Origin: Ruminococcus sp. OA3
Lineage (GTDB): Bacteria; Bacillota; Clostridia; Lachnospirales; Lachnospiraceae
DNA: 64,000 bases
Assembly: GCF_022440845.1 (NCBI RefSeq)
Contig: NZ_JAKNTO010000001.1
Coordinates: 248,001-312,000, forward strand
Reading direction: 5' to 3'
The stretch's first letter is position 1; each line of letters opens with the position of its first letter. Shown piece by piece: positions 48,654-57,634 of this stretch. A model generated the notes under the pieces. That model saw nothing but the letters and a program-made list of their open reading frames with translations, was not told where the DNA came from and did not search any database. The position numbers and the translations under genes are program-made.

Positions 48654-49661
48654 TCATCCTTTATAATCATCCTGCAGATTCAGGATATCGCCCAGACAGA
48701 TATACGTGTGTATAATGCACTGCATGGCATCCCGTCTCGTTATCTTGGCGTGTACACCCTCACACTGTAAGCGATTCAGATTGTTAATCCAGTCCAGAGT
48801 ATATAAAATGCTGCTTCCCGCTGCGCTTTTTGCCGCAGATTTATTCTGGATTTTTTCGATTACAGCGGATAACTTATTGATGTAGTGATCCCCGCTGATA
48901 TCGATGAATCTTCCCGACTTCGTCTCATAGGTACTGTCCGAGTAGTCAGGGAAATATCTGTTAAATAATTCTTCGGCAGTGTTTTGGAACAGCCTGCGGC
49001 AGGTCGTCACTGCCTGTGAAAATACTTCCGGATTGTCGGAGGTGATTTTATCCTCGATTGCCTTCAGCTGCAGTACCGTGCTGTGTGATAATTTCGAAAA
49101 ATGATGATCGACGCGCTCTCTGTATACCGCAAATACATCGGCAGCGGCGTTGCCGAATGCGAGCTCGCTATATTTTCGGAGTGCGTAATCATAATACCGC
49201 GCCTTTAAAATGGATAATTTCTTTTCATCCAGCGCAATATTATCTATCAGATCCTTCGTATAATGGTTGACTGAATCCATCAGCTGACGCATCGCAGAGT
49301 CCGCGCGTTCTCCGGAAACAGAGACTCCCTGCGTGGAAAAGTTACCGGCTGCATGCTGCCTGGCGATTACTCTTTTCTCCAGTTCTGCCGCCAGCGTCAG
49401 GAATATTTTTCTTTCTCCATTTCTTATATATCCGCGCCCGTTGGTGTAACCGACCTCCCGTGCACTCTTTGCAATTTCCCCGTTTTTATCTCTGGGATAT
49501 CCTCCGTATTCATACTGCAGCCAGATGACTGCCTCTGCGTCATTTAGCAGACGGGCGATCTGCAGGCATTTCAGCAGTGCTGACGACGCAGGCAATGTTT
49601 CCGTCTCGATTCCTTCCAGTATATTTTCACAGATGTTCACAACCTTCTCTAATTTATCCAT
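48654..49661 (-). CDS. AbiTii-like domain protein, candidate retron effector
   Basis: A 335-residue protein. The first about 110 residues resemble the AbiTii domain of abortive-infection proteins: SSALLKCLQIARLLNDAEAV, then WLQYEYGGYP and GYTNGRGYI. The rest is helical with no motif I recognise, for example NTAEELFNRYFPDYSDSTYE. It starts 9 bases after the retron reverse transcriptase stop, on the same strand. In retrons a co-encoded effector is held inactive by the RT-msDNA complex and released on phage attack, so this is the likely toxic partner. I do not recall a named retron type with this effector. Confidence 0.65.
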   Translation of the reverse strand: MDKLEKVVNICENILEGIETETLPASSALLKCLQIARLLNDAEAVIWLQYEYGGYPRDKNGEIAKSAREVGYTNGRGYIRNGERKIFLTLAAELEKRVIARQHAAGNFSTQGVSVSGERADSAMRQLMDSVNHYTKDLIDNIALDEKKLSILKARYYDYALRKYSELAFGNAAADVFAVYRERVDHHFSKLSHSTVLQLKAIEDKITSDNPEVFSQAVTTCRRLFQNTAEELFNRYFPDYSDSTYETKSGRFIDISGDHYINKLSAVIEKIQNKSAAKSAAGSSILYTLDWINNLNRLQCEGVHAKITRRDAMQCIIHTYICLGDILNLQDDYKG

Positions 49662-49670
49662 ACTTTTTAC

Positions 49671-50714
49671 CTATATTTCTGCTTTTTCGTCAAATCCATC
49701 TTTACCGGACCTGATCTCATCTGTCCGGCTGCTTATTTCCCGCACTTTCTTTCGCACCCGCTGAAAATACTCATCCTCCGGATTCACCTGCAGAATATGA
49801 TTGATCTTCCCGAGCAAGTGCCGGAGATATCGCCCCGTATCGGGTTCCTCCTCCGTCATCCATTTTAAGTTTCCGAGACGCCTCAGGTGTTCTTTCGCCC
49901 CATAGCGCAGGCAGTAATAGATCTCTAAGCGCAGGTTTCTTCTGTAATCACGGCTCACCTGCGGCTTTTCATTGACGACGATCCCCGTCACCGTCTGCCG
50001 GCAGTGTCTTTTCAAAACCCTGGTCTTCTTCTCGTTCAGCTGGAATCCCATCACCTGAAGATAACTTCGCACTTTATTTTTAAGCTCTTTCGCATCAAAA
50101 CTCCCGGAAAATGTCATATCGTCGCAATACCGCGTATACCGGATCCCACGCCTGCAGCACCAGGATTCCATATACTGGTCAAAGGATTTCATGACCAGAT
50201 TGGAGACGGCGGGCGATGTCGGTGCTCCCTGTGGAAGACATTCCCGGCAGCAGCAGAGCGCCGTGAGCATCGTTCTCACTGCAGGAGGAAAGTAAACAGC
50301 CGGAAAGGCATACTGATAGACCAGCAGATACGTAATATTTTCAAAGAAGTCCCTGATATCCAGCTTCACGATCTGTTTTGCACCCACATGCGGCAGCGCA
50401 TTGTCCACGATGGTGGCGCCCCGCCGGTATGCTTTCGACGCATCCGCTGGTGTAATGCCGTCCAGTATATGATGCAAAATGTTCCTCTGAACAGTGCCAA
50501 GCAGTGCATCCGGCACCATCAGTTTTCTCACACTGCCGCCCCTCTTTTTTACGGCGGCTGCATGGTAATGCTCGTCTGCATGGTTGCTGAGGGCATAAAG
50601 GCATGGCAGATACTTCTCCTCTTTCACCTGGATCCCATCCAGGAGCCGGAAAGATATCTGCATTTCTTTTTCCTGTTCTGCCGTGCAGTATTTCCACAAA
50701 TCATTGCCGGACAT
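49671..50714 (-). CDS. Retron reverse transcriptase
   Basis: A 347-residue RT. Conserved blocks in order are IVKLDIRDFFENIT (118-), CLPQGAPTSPAVSNLVMKSF (160-), RYTRYCDDMTFSG (catalytic YCDD at 196-199, with Cys for the usual Ala) and a TVTGIVVN block followed by KPQVSRDYRRNLR. These are characteristic of the bacterial retron clade rather than group II introns. No maturase or endonuclease domain is present. It would copy part of the upstream ncRNA into msDNA. The ncRNA lies 29 bases upstream and the AbiTii-like gene follows. Confidence 0.9.
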   Translation of the reverse strand: MSGNDLWKYCTAEQEKEMQISFRLLDGIQVKEEKYLPCLYALSNHADEHYHAAAVKKRGGSVRKLMVPDALLGTVQRNILHHILDGITPADASKAYRRGATIVDNALPHVGAKQIVKLDIRDFFENITYLLVYQYAFPAVYFPPAVRTMLTALCCCRECLPQGAPTSPAVSNLVMKSFDQYMESWCCRRGIRYTRYCDDMTFSGSFDAKELKNKVRSYLQVMGFQLNEKKTRVLKRHCRQTVTGIVVNEKPQVSRDYRRNLRLEIYYCLRYGAKEHLRRLGNLKWMTEEEPDTGRYLRHLLGKINHILQVNPEDEYFQRVRKKVREISSRTDEIRSGKDGFDEKAEI

Positions 50715-50742
50715 CGTTTCTCCTTCATTTCTCTTTTACATA

Positions 50743-50938
50743 CAGGGACAATACAATAAGATGATTCTGTAAGATGTGAAGACGTACCAGGGCAGCGCCC
50801 GTATGCACACCGCTGGTGTGCAGAAGTACCTCGCAGCATCTGGAAGTCTGATGGCCTGATTTTCCTCACCAGACGGCGACTCGCCGCCCGGCCGGTCTCT
50901 ACATTCCTGTATCGATCCGGATATGCTATTGTCCCTGC
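50743..50938 (-). ncRNA. Retron msr-msd noncoding RNA
   Basis: Perfect 11-bp a1/a2 inverted repeats flank the region: CAGGGACAATA on the minus strand (50937-50927) and its complement at 50743-50753. Directly after a1 is AGC, giving the branching guanosine at about 50926. Inside are CGGCGA/CGCCG, GTCTG/CAGAC and an msd-type hairpin TGCACACC/GGTGTGCA (50804-50822). An extended -10 box (TGCTATGCT, at about 50945-50953) predicts a start at a1. Length about 195 bases. Confidence 0.8.
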
Positions 50939-51083
50939 ATTCTTAGCATAGCACAGGTGCGGCAGGTTATGGTAGAAGAAATTTGCAAATCCGCATTGTC
51001 TGAGAAAAGCAAAAGGAAAAGCAGCCCGAACCACCGTTCAGACCACTCTACCCTATATCAAATATTCCTGCTGACCGCATTTT

Positions 51084-52493
51084 TTATTGCTCGATATTTT
51101 CAAGATATTTCATTTCAAGTCCTGATTTCGAGAGCACCGCTTTTACCTTATCCCTCATATCAACATCCAGTTCCGGACGGTTTTCATCGTACGTTTTCAG
51201 GAGTCTGTGCATCTCCCGTTCGATGCTGTTTTTAAAGTAATCGCTGCCCTTGGCGTTACGCTCGCCGATATGAGGAGAATACAGATCCTCAAAGTTGTCC
51301 AGTGTATAATCAGATGTCACAAAGCTGCCGTCGTGTCCGATCTCCTTAATTTCTTCCAGATTCAGTGTCTCCTCCGTCACCTCGATCGGTGTGAAGGCAG
51401 CTTTCACCTGGCGGATGATTTCAAAATCAATGATCATTTTCTCAAATGAGGTAGCATTGACACTGTCCATGACACCGCCGGCTTCCATCACAAAGTTGAT
51501 GCCGTGACGGTACGCGGATGAAAAGGTCAGCATGGACTCGTAGCCAGCCTGGCAGTTGATGACCGGCGCATCGGTCTGACATCCGCCACCTCTGGACGGC
51601 AGTCCGTAAAATCTGGCAAGATTTGCTCCGAATCCCTGCATCAGTGTCCCCTCAGGAGCAGCACATGCGAAGGTGATACCCCCTCTCATATCCGCCGCAG
51701 TTGACTGGACGCCGAAGACAACCGGCGCTCCCGGACGAATCATCTGTGCCAACACAATACCCGCAAGGCTTTCTGCTGCGCCGCTGGCAAGTGTTCCCGC
51801 CATGGAGAGCGAGCCCGTTGCACCGAGCATCGCAGCCGGGCAGAGGATCGCAGCCTGTCCATACTCGGCAAGCAGCATCAGACAGTCCAACATTCTCTCA
51901 TCCAGTGACAGCGGAGAAACCGTGTTGATCAGTGCGATCATTCTCGGCTTTTCGATCATTCCTTCTTTTCCGCCGAAGAGCTCACAGCCGGCTTCCAGCA
52001 TCAGCGCCATCTCGTCTTTGAAACCGGTTGGCAGCATGATCGCTTTGTCAGAGTGCAGCAGTGTGGCATAGAACATCTGAATGGCGCCTGCCTCTTCCGG
52101 GATGTCGCCGGGCTGAATCATGATACCGCCGTTGATTGAATAACTGTCCTCTGCATGAACAAGCTTTAAGCATTTGATAAAATCTTCCATAGTTCCGCGG
52201 CGGCGCTTTCCTTCCCAGTCATCGATAAACGCACATCCGTAAGTAGGAGCAGGATTCGTATGATTTCCTCCGATCACCATATCGTATTTTGGATTTCTTG
52301 CATGAAGTGTGAAGGACTCAGGCGCCATCTTCACCCAATGCATCACCTGCTCTTCCGTAAAGTAAGCCGTATTGCCTTCTACCTTAATACCGTTTGCCCT
52401 GTATATTTCGATTGCTTTCTCATTGTGGATATTGACACCCACGTCCCGCATGATCTCCATTGCTGCGTTATGAATCATCTGTTCTCTTGACAT
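51084..52493 (-). CDS. MttB-superfamily corrinoid methyltransferase (non-pyrrolysine)
   Basis: A 469-residue TIM-barrel enzyme of the trimethylamine methyltransferase superfamily. The opening MIHNAAMEIMRDVGVNIHNE, the stretch TNPAPTYGCAFIDDWEGKRR and the barrel segment CPAAMLGATGSLSMAGTLAS are typical, as are QSTAADMRGGITFACAAPEG and SRGGGCQTDAPVINCQAGYE. There is no in-frame amber codon, so it belongs to the non-pyrrolysine branch whose characterised members demethylate betaines such as glycine betaine, proline betaine or carnitine. GGAGGG precedes ATG 52493. No corrinoid protein or MtaA partner is adjacent; the UroD-like protein at 11.5 kb is one possible partner. Confidence 0.82.
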   Translation of the reverse strand: MSREQMIHNAAMEIMRDVGVNIHNEKAIEIYRANGIKVEGNTAYFTEEQVMHWVKMAPESFTLHARNPKYDMVIGGNHTNPAPTYGCAFIDDWEGKRRRGTMEDFIKCLKLVHAEDSYSINGGIMIQPGDIPEEAGAIQMFYATLLHSDKAIMLPTGFKDEMALMLEAGCELFGGKEGMIEKPRMIALINTVSPLSLDERMLDCLMLLAEYGQAAILCPAAMLGATGSLSMAGTLASGAAESLAGIVLAQMIRPGAPVVFGVQSTAADMRGGITFACAAPEGTLMQGFGANLARFYGLPSRGGGCQTDAPVINCQAGYESMLTFSSAYRHGINFVMEAGGVMDSVNATSFEKMIIDFEIIRQVKAAFTPIEVTEETLNLEEIKEIGHDGSFVTSDYTLDNFEDLYSPHIGERNAKGSDYFKNSIEREMHRLLKTYDENRPELDVDMRDKVKAVLSKSGLEMKYLENIEQ

Positions 52494-52536
52494 AATGCGT
52501 TCCCTCCTGGATTTAAATATTTAAAAAATTGTAACT

Positions 52537-52627
52537 GTTCAGGACGGCTCATCTTCTTGACCGAAAAAGCGGTTTAAAAGCAAGCTTCATGCTGCTTTTT
52601 CGTATCAATTTCCCCATCGTCCTGAAC
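52537..52627 (-). promoter_or_regulatory. Structured intergenic element before the MttB-type gene
   Basis: Perfect outer stem GTTCAGGACG (52537-52546) and CGTCCTGAAC (52618-52627) encloses two inner hairpins, ACCG/CGGT (52560-52573) and AAAAGCA/TGCTTTT. On the minus strand the outer stem is followed nine bases later by a T-run. It could be a terminator for the isomerase gene or a leader control element of the methyltransferase gene. I do not recognise a known riboswitch class. Confidence 0.4.
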
Positions 52628-52640
52628 TGCTGCCATAAAA

Positions 52641-53579
52641 TTATCGGTTTCTAACGCCCAGTTTCAATACGTCACGCAGGTAACGCACACTCTCTTCACA
52701 CGCCTGAAGTTCTCTGGCTCTGGCTTCCTCGATCGGCTCGTCCAGACTCTTAAAGGCGATTTCATTTTCAAAAATAATCTTATCCATCGGGGATTTCTCA
52801 CGGATCTGTGCCACCATCTTCAGGCAGTCCATGGACCCCTGTCCATGGGGAGCGCCGATATCATGCACGCCAAGAGGATCCACGACGATTATATCATCGC
52901 TGAAGTGACAGCAGTACGCCTTCGGAAGCATGCGCTCCATAACATCATAGGGATTTTCGATTACCTGCAGTGGATTCATGGTATCCACACACGTACCAAT
53001 CAGCGGATGATTCAGCTTATCCACGATCCACAGGATCTCATCGGCTAAGGTATCAGTGTGATTCTCGATCGCGATCTGCATGCCGAACTCTTCGATCATG
53101 GGGATGGCTGCCTTGAATTCATCGTACCTGTCAGCCATCTGACGCATGACCTCCGGGTGCATACAGGAACCGTAGAGTTCTCTCGGGCGCTTGATATCGA
53201 GACTGAACTTCACGAGTTCAGCGTCCAGGTCGTGGCCGATCTGCAGTGCCTCTTTTGCCGTACAGTTTACCCGGGAGTCGCTGCCTGCCTGGAAGGATGA
53301 ATTGAATTCCAGGAATAGGCCGTGCTCTTTAGCTGCCTGTGCAACCTTTTTCAGATTTTCTGTTCCGAACGGATCTTCTTCTGCAGTTGTCAGGAGGTCC
53401 ACCTTTGTGATCTGGAGACCGTCAAGCTCCCACTTTTTTGCAATGCCCATCAGTTCATACAGTGACATCGTCTGCTCGAAATAGTAATCCTTGCCGAAGC
53501 CCCAGCTTTCACCGAGGCCAAAGAAATGCAGCGTATATGTGTGCATTCCGAGTCTGAGAGGTCTGTTTTTGTCATTCAT
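52641..53579 (-). CDS. Sugar phosphate isomerase/epimerase (TIM barrel)
   Basis: A 312-residue xylose isomerase-like barrel. ATG 53579 has AAAAAGGAG upstream. Metal-binding positions are suggested by IAIENHTDTLADEI, LIGTCVDTMNPLQV, AYCCHFSDDI and IIFENEIAF. It lies 147 bases upstream of the MttB-type gene on the same strand with a structured element between. With the TetR gene upstream it forms a small catabolic group. Its sequence is only distantly similar to the isomerase near 1.6 kb. Substrate unknown. Confidence 0.8.
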   Translation of the reverse strand: MNDKNRPLRLGMHTYTLHFFGLGESWGFGKDYYFEQTMSLYELMGIAKKWELDGLQITKVDLLTTAEEDPFGTENLKKVAQAAKEHGLFLEFNSSFQAGSDSRVNCTAKEALQIGHDLDAELVKFSLDIKRPRELYGSCMHPEVMRQMADRYDEFKAAIPMIEEFGMQIAIENHTDTLADEILWIVDKLNHPLIGTCVDTMNPLQVIENPYDVMERMLPKAYCCHFSDDIIVVDPLGVHDIGAPHGQGSMDCLKMVAQIREKSPMDKIIFENEIAFKSLDEPIEEARARELQACEESVRYLRDVLKLGVRNR

Positions 53580-53802
53580 AGTTTTCGCTCCTTTTTCATC
53601 TTGTTTTATTTCCAACCCTGATCCTGAAACCCGGAATCAGAGTAGCAAGTACTGCTATCATAATTGCAGATGTTACTTTTCTTCTCATGTGTCTGCTTCA
53701 AAATTTCAATTAGTAAACTTGTTCACTTTTTATTGCAAAAAAAATCAGTCAATGTGCCCACGTTCTGCAAATTGAATCAAATACCTTTACCCCTCCCCGC
53801 AT

Positions 53803-54471
53803 TCAAATCTCACATTCAGCCGGAACATAAACTTTTTCAACATTCTTCAGCAGCAGTTCGTTACACTCCTGCTCTCCCTGTCTTCTTTCTTCCAAATCAC
53901 ACCCCATATACATTTCAAGCATTCCCTTAACGATAAACGTGTTGGATTTGCTGAAATAGGCGGCATCTTCATCAGATAACATGTTGTAGTTTACAGCCCT
54001 CCTCAGGATCAGGAAATCCCTTTTTATGACGTCATCCGTAAACAGCAGCGTATAAAAGTATGCCGGATACAGTTCCGATCCCGTAACAGGAAACAGTTCA
54101 AAATATTCTTCGAGTGCGTCTGAAAACATCGTATGATACTGGCCCCAGAAGAGCCGGTAATACAGATCTGGTCTTTCAAATGCATACTTGTTGAATAATT
54201 GCCATCCTTTGATATAGGATTTCATCAGATTGTTGCCGGAATCCATCAGCCGGCCGTATTCAACCATATAATCAATAAAAAATCTGATTGAGCCGAGGAT
54301 GATCAGATATTCCAGACTTTCAAAATGCCGGTACAGCGCTGCCGGTGAACAGTTATTTTCCTTCGCCAGCTCCCGTACCGTGATCTCCGATGCATCCTGC
54401 ACCTTTAATTTATTGTACATCGACATAATCAAACGTCGTTTTGTCTCATAACCTTTTTCATAAACAGCCAT
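53803..54471 (-). CDS. TetR/AcrR-family transcriptional regulator
   Basis: A 222-residue regulator. The N-terminal helix-turn-helix EITVRELAKENNCSPAALYR HF (split here) follows a first helix, YETKRRLIMSMYNKL. The remainder is the helical ligand-binding domain with a region NYMLSDEDAAYFSKSNTFIV style pattern typical of TetR C-termini (approximate). It is on the same strand as, and 223 bases upstream of, the isomerase gene, and may regulate it. The intergenic regions are AT-rich. Ligand unknown. Confidence 0.85.
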   Translation of the reverse strand: MAVYEKGYETKRRLIMSMYNKLKVQDASEITVRELAKENNCSPAALYRHFESLEYLIILGSIRFFIDYMVEYGRLMDSGNNLMKSYIKGWQLFNKYAFERPDLYYRLFWGQYHTMFSDALEEYFELFPVTGSELYPAYFYTLLFTDDVIKRDFLILRRAVNYNMLSDEDAAYFSKSNTFIVKGMLEMYMGCDLEERRQGEQECNELLLKNVEKVYVPAECEI

Positions 54472-54647
54472 ATCATCTTATTCGATAATCGCAGATACAT
54501 TTTAAATTTGTGAACACATTAACTAACAAAATACTATCTTATTTTATTACACCCGTCAAGAAGATCCTCCCGATGTTATGTACTAAGTCTTACGTTCAAT
54601 TTGCAAACATGTTTACTTTTCTCAGATTATAAACGCGTTTACATTAT

Positions 54648-54965
54648 TTGTCAATAGATTTCACCCATACTTTTGAGAACAGAGGATTTCAGTATACAAA
54701 TCGAACTTTCCACAATAAACTGGAGGCGTCAGGCATGACTCAAAGTATGTCCAGAGTTGCAAAATGTATTGACAACGGACCACTGGAAGGGTTCTGGGGA
54801 ATCATAAAAAGAGAACGTTATTATGGCAAAAGATTTACAAGTCGTACATCACTTGTAAACATGATCGAACGTTATATGGAGTATTACAATAATAAACGAT
54901 TACAAAGACATCTTGGAGTTTTAACTCCGATGGAAAAACATGAACAGTATATGTTGGCGGCATAA
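54648..54965 (+). pseudogene. IS3-family transposase OrfB C-terminal fragment
   Basis: The last 105 codons of an IS3-family (IS150-like) DDE transposase. RGFQYTNRTFHNKLEASGMT is followed by SRVAKCIDNGPLEGFWGIIK (with the catalytic Glu) and the end RYMEYYNNKRLQRHLGVLTP. The block that normally reads HSDRGFQYT is altered to FENRGFQYT, so the second catalytic Asp is lost, and everything upstream is missing. It marks the left edge of the AT-rich mobile region. Confidence 0.85.
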
Positions 54966-54968
54966 AAA

Positions 54969-54995
54969 CTGCCACCAGTTTTCATCTGGTGGCAG
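54969..54995 (+). terminator. Terminator hairpin after the IS3 fragment
   Basis: CTGCCACCAG (54969-54978) and CTGGTGGCAG (54986-54995), loop TTTTCAT, followed by AAATAAAGTTTTATTTTTTT. Probably the element's own terminator near its right end. Confidence 0.75.
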
Positions 54996-55384
54996 AAATA
55001 AAGTTTTATTTTTTTAATTGTCTACTTGACGGGAAGCAGTTCACTTTCATTCATCTGAAATCAGTAAGGTTTTTCCATGTTTTATTGAAGTATTATTCTT
55101 TGAATATAGAGCCAAATGTTGCCAAATCGTTGCCAGTCACTAAGCAAATATGCTTCCAGCCCGCATAAACACTGGACTTTTCAAAGTCGTTTCATCATTC
55201 AAACTCCTAATTTTCAACTTGTTGTTTAGTATTTTCATTGATGTTTCGTGTGATTCCATTTCAATATCGAACGGTTTTATATGTAGTCTATATATTTCTG
55301 AGACTTTGTATTACTAAAATCTTACCTTACTTAATGGCTACATCAACATTTACTGTCTCTGGATTTTGTCTATTAAATTTTTTT
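54996..55384. other. AT-rich gene-free stretch at the presumed left side of the mobile element
   Basis: About 390 bases with no credible open frame on either strand. Two near repeats of GTTGCCA (within GTTGCCAAATCGTTGCCAGT, 55118-55137) are present. This is the most likely place for the left attachment site of the mobile element whose integrase is at the right edge. The right end is outside the window, so the duplicated core cannot be identified. Confidence 0.3.
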
Positions 55385-55966
55385 TTATTTCTTCAGTTCA
55401 TTATTTGCTTTATCTAAAGCATGTTCTAAGTCCCTTTTCAAAGGATTTGTTATTTCATCCACATCAGGAAAAATTGTAACATTTGAAAAATATATACTGT
55501 ACTTGTTTTTTACCATTAAATAATTTGATATATTAGATGCCGAAATAACACCTGCTTCCCCTAAAGAAAAAATAACTGAATCATGGTCGAAAGGTGCACT
55601 TCTCATATTATGATATGCTGCATTATTCTCCATTGTTTGATCTCCCGGAAACCGCTTAGGGCATATTTTCTTGAAAGCCTCATCAGCTATTATATTTTTA
55701 TATGAGTAACATTCCCGATATGTATTCTCCAATAGAATCCTTGCAAATTCCTCTTGATTCTTTTTTCTACAATTATCTCTTTTCTGTATTATCTCGTATG
55801 TTAAAACATACAAAATTATAACCACCAAAATATTCCACAAATCCAAATTAAGATTGTTAAATGGTATAGATAATATACTAGAAATATTAATGGCATCTAA
55901 AATCAATATGATAGATATGGCAACCATGCCAATTTTACTATACTTATGTAAATCTCTTCTGTGCAT
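55385..55966 (-). CDS. Small membrane protein of unknown function
   Basis: A 193-residue protein with two hydrophobic segments near the N-terminus (GMVAISIILILDAINISS, and NILVVIILYVLTYEII after a short loop). A mostly polar cytoplasmic-type domain of about 135 residues follows, ending in a charged helix. No family recognised. It is AT-rich like its neighbours and transcribed in the same direction as the 412-residue and HNH genes. As cargo of the mobile element it might take part in defence or exclusion, but nothing in the sequence shows this. Confidence 0.55.
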   Translation of the reverse strand: MHRRDLHKYSKIGMVAISIILILDAINISSILSIPFNNLNLDLWNILVVIILYVLTYEIIQKRDNCRKKNQEEFARILLENTYRECYSYKNIIADEAFKKICPKRFPGDQTMENNAAYHNMRSAPFDHDSVIFSLGEAGVISASNISNYLMVKNKYSIYFSNVTIFPDVDEITNPLKRDLEHALDKANNELKK

Positions 55967-56190
55967 ATAGTTTTTCCTTTGTTAAATTAAAATATAAATC
56001 AACCATTACTGGCTTGCAGGTTTTTAGCCCCCACTCAAACTTAGCGTGTCCTTTGTTGCTATTAAATATATTTATTTAAGTTTTTTGCAAGTACACACCT
56101 GTTTTTACTTCAATTACACCATTTATTCTGTCTTACTGATTTTTCGTTGCGAAAGTGTTGCTACGATTTATAAACGCTTTTGTACATGTG

Positions 56191-57429
56191 TTAGTAAAAC
56201 ACAATGTCCTTTCCATCTTCTAAATAATCTGGAATCTTCACATCTTTTGTAAGCGGATGTCCCCTAAGTAAAATTCTTATTGCCCTGACGGAACCATATA
56301 TATCTACCATCAATTCTTTCTGCTTTTCATATACATCTACATTGTAACTATTATTAGTTAATTCATGTGCAGGAACCTGCCTAATCTTTCTTACCTGCTT
56401 GATAGGTTTAATTATAACTTCATCTATGTCAAAATTAGCTTGAACATTTTTAAGAAGCCACTCTTTGAACATTACTATACTGCCCTTATCCTTCCCTTCC
56501 TCATCTTTTCGTTCAATTCCTCTTATAAGTACAGAATCTTTTTGAAATGCTTTTATCGAAATATTATGTACTACCAATTTTTCTAACACTAATACAAAAT
56601 CATAATAATTTTTCATTGTTGGCAATAGTATATTCCTATATCCCTCTGGCATATCTGTATAAAATGTTCCATATGTATGTGAAAATAATTTAGGAATACT
56701 CATTGCTTCACAAAGATTATTAATCACTCTCATTTCCTCTAAAAGAGCATGAAATATCCAGTATTGGGTGACCAATTCTCCCATAAGCAAATTTTTAATA
56801 AACCCCTCACTAACTTTACAATTATTTTGATTTTCTAACTCAAATCCTTTCCAAAGCATTTGAATTTTGGGGGATAATTTAGCCAAATCTATTACAAAAA
56901 CTCCTATTGCCCTATTTAGTTTTTCGCCTTCTATATACGCCATACCATAATCCTTAATATATTCATTTGAAGAACTTTCTTCATAAAATTCATCTTTAAT
57001 GCATATGGTACCTCTATACCCATTATCCATAACTAAAAATTTTGGATTATTAATATATCTTTCTAGTATTTCTATATCAAAAAAAATGACTTCAAACTGT
57101 TCCTTGCCTCTTTGCAAAAGGACGGTATATGGTTTCTGATAATCAATTTGGATACCCTCTAATGCCCGATCTGTTGGATAAAAACATGTATGTCCATCGG
57201 CATTCCTTGCATTTACTATTTGATGTTCCTTAGATAATCCCAAATCAAATCCTTTGATGTGAGGATTCAACACATCAACTTCGGAAATTGCTTCTACAAA
57301 TCCATCTTTAATTAATTCTACCATTTCATTTACATCATAATTTTCTATTTCATAAATAGGTAAACCATTAAAGCTACTCGAATCCAAATAGTATCTAATA
57401 ACTTTATCCAATAATTTGCTATCCTTCAT
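56191..57429 (-). CDS. Hypothetical protein (412 aa), mobile element cargo
   Basis: A 412-residue protein beginning MKDSKLLDKVIRYYLDSSSF at ATG 57429, with GGGGA upstream. It is soluble, acidic and mixed alpha/beta, with no signal peptide or membrane segment. The N-terminal GLPIYEIENYDVNEMVELIK could be a winged-helix-like fold. The region LLMGELVTQYWIFHALLEEM is helical. No catalytic motif is seen. I do not recognise the family. It sits 205 bases after the HNH gene stop, on the same strand. Confidence 0.6.
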   Translation of the reverse strand: MKDSKLLDKVIRYYLDSSSFNGLPIYEIENYDVNEMVELIKDGFVEAISEVDVLNPHIKGFDLGLSKEHQIVNARNADGHTCFYPTDRALEGIQIDYQKPYTVLLQRGKEQFEVIFFDIEILERYINNPKFLVMDNGYRGTICIKDEFYEESSSNEYIKDYGMAYIEGEKLNRAIGVFVIDLAKLSPKIQMLWKGFELENQNNCKVSEGFIKNLLMGELVTQYWIFHALLEEMRVINNLCEAMSIPKLFSHTYGTFYTDMPEGYRNILLPTMKNYYDFVLVLEKLVVHNISIKAFQKDSVLIRGIERKDEEGKDKGSIVMFKEWLLKNVQANFDIDEVIIKPIKQVRKIRQVPAHELTNNSYNVDVYEKQKELMVDIYGSVRAIRILLRGHPLTKDVKIPDYLEDGKDIVFY

Positions 57430-57634
57430 GGCACATCCCCACATTTATTTCTACTAAGATGTTTTTATTATATCATGCCTCTAACTAAAGATACAGGCAA
57501 ATTGTGTCTAACAGTTTTAGTACAAGTACCTCTATACTATCCAAGTTGTTCCGAGGCACCCCTCTTTATTCCCTTTCCAGTGCATTACCACTCTCTTCTT
57601 TCACGCAAAGCTTAAAATTTTACATTATATAAAA

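Noticed and set aside
50624-51034. A 136-residue open frame upstream of the retron RT
   Set aside because: It covers the msr-msd ncRNA and its structured arms, has no ribosome binding site and resembles no protein.
51084-52493. A pyrrolysine-type MttB
   Set aside because: The frame has no in-frame amber codon; it belongs to the non-pyrrolysine branch.
55118-55137. GTTGCCA direct repeats as the left attachment site
   Set aside because: The other end of the element is outside the window, so no duplicated core can be shown; kept only as a note in the gene-free stretch.
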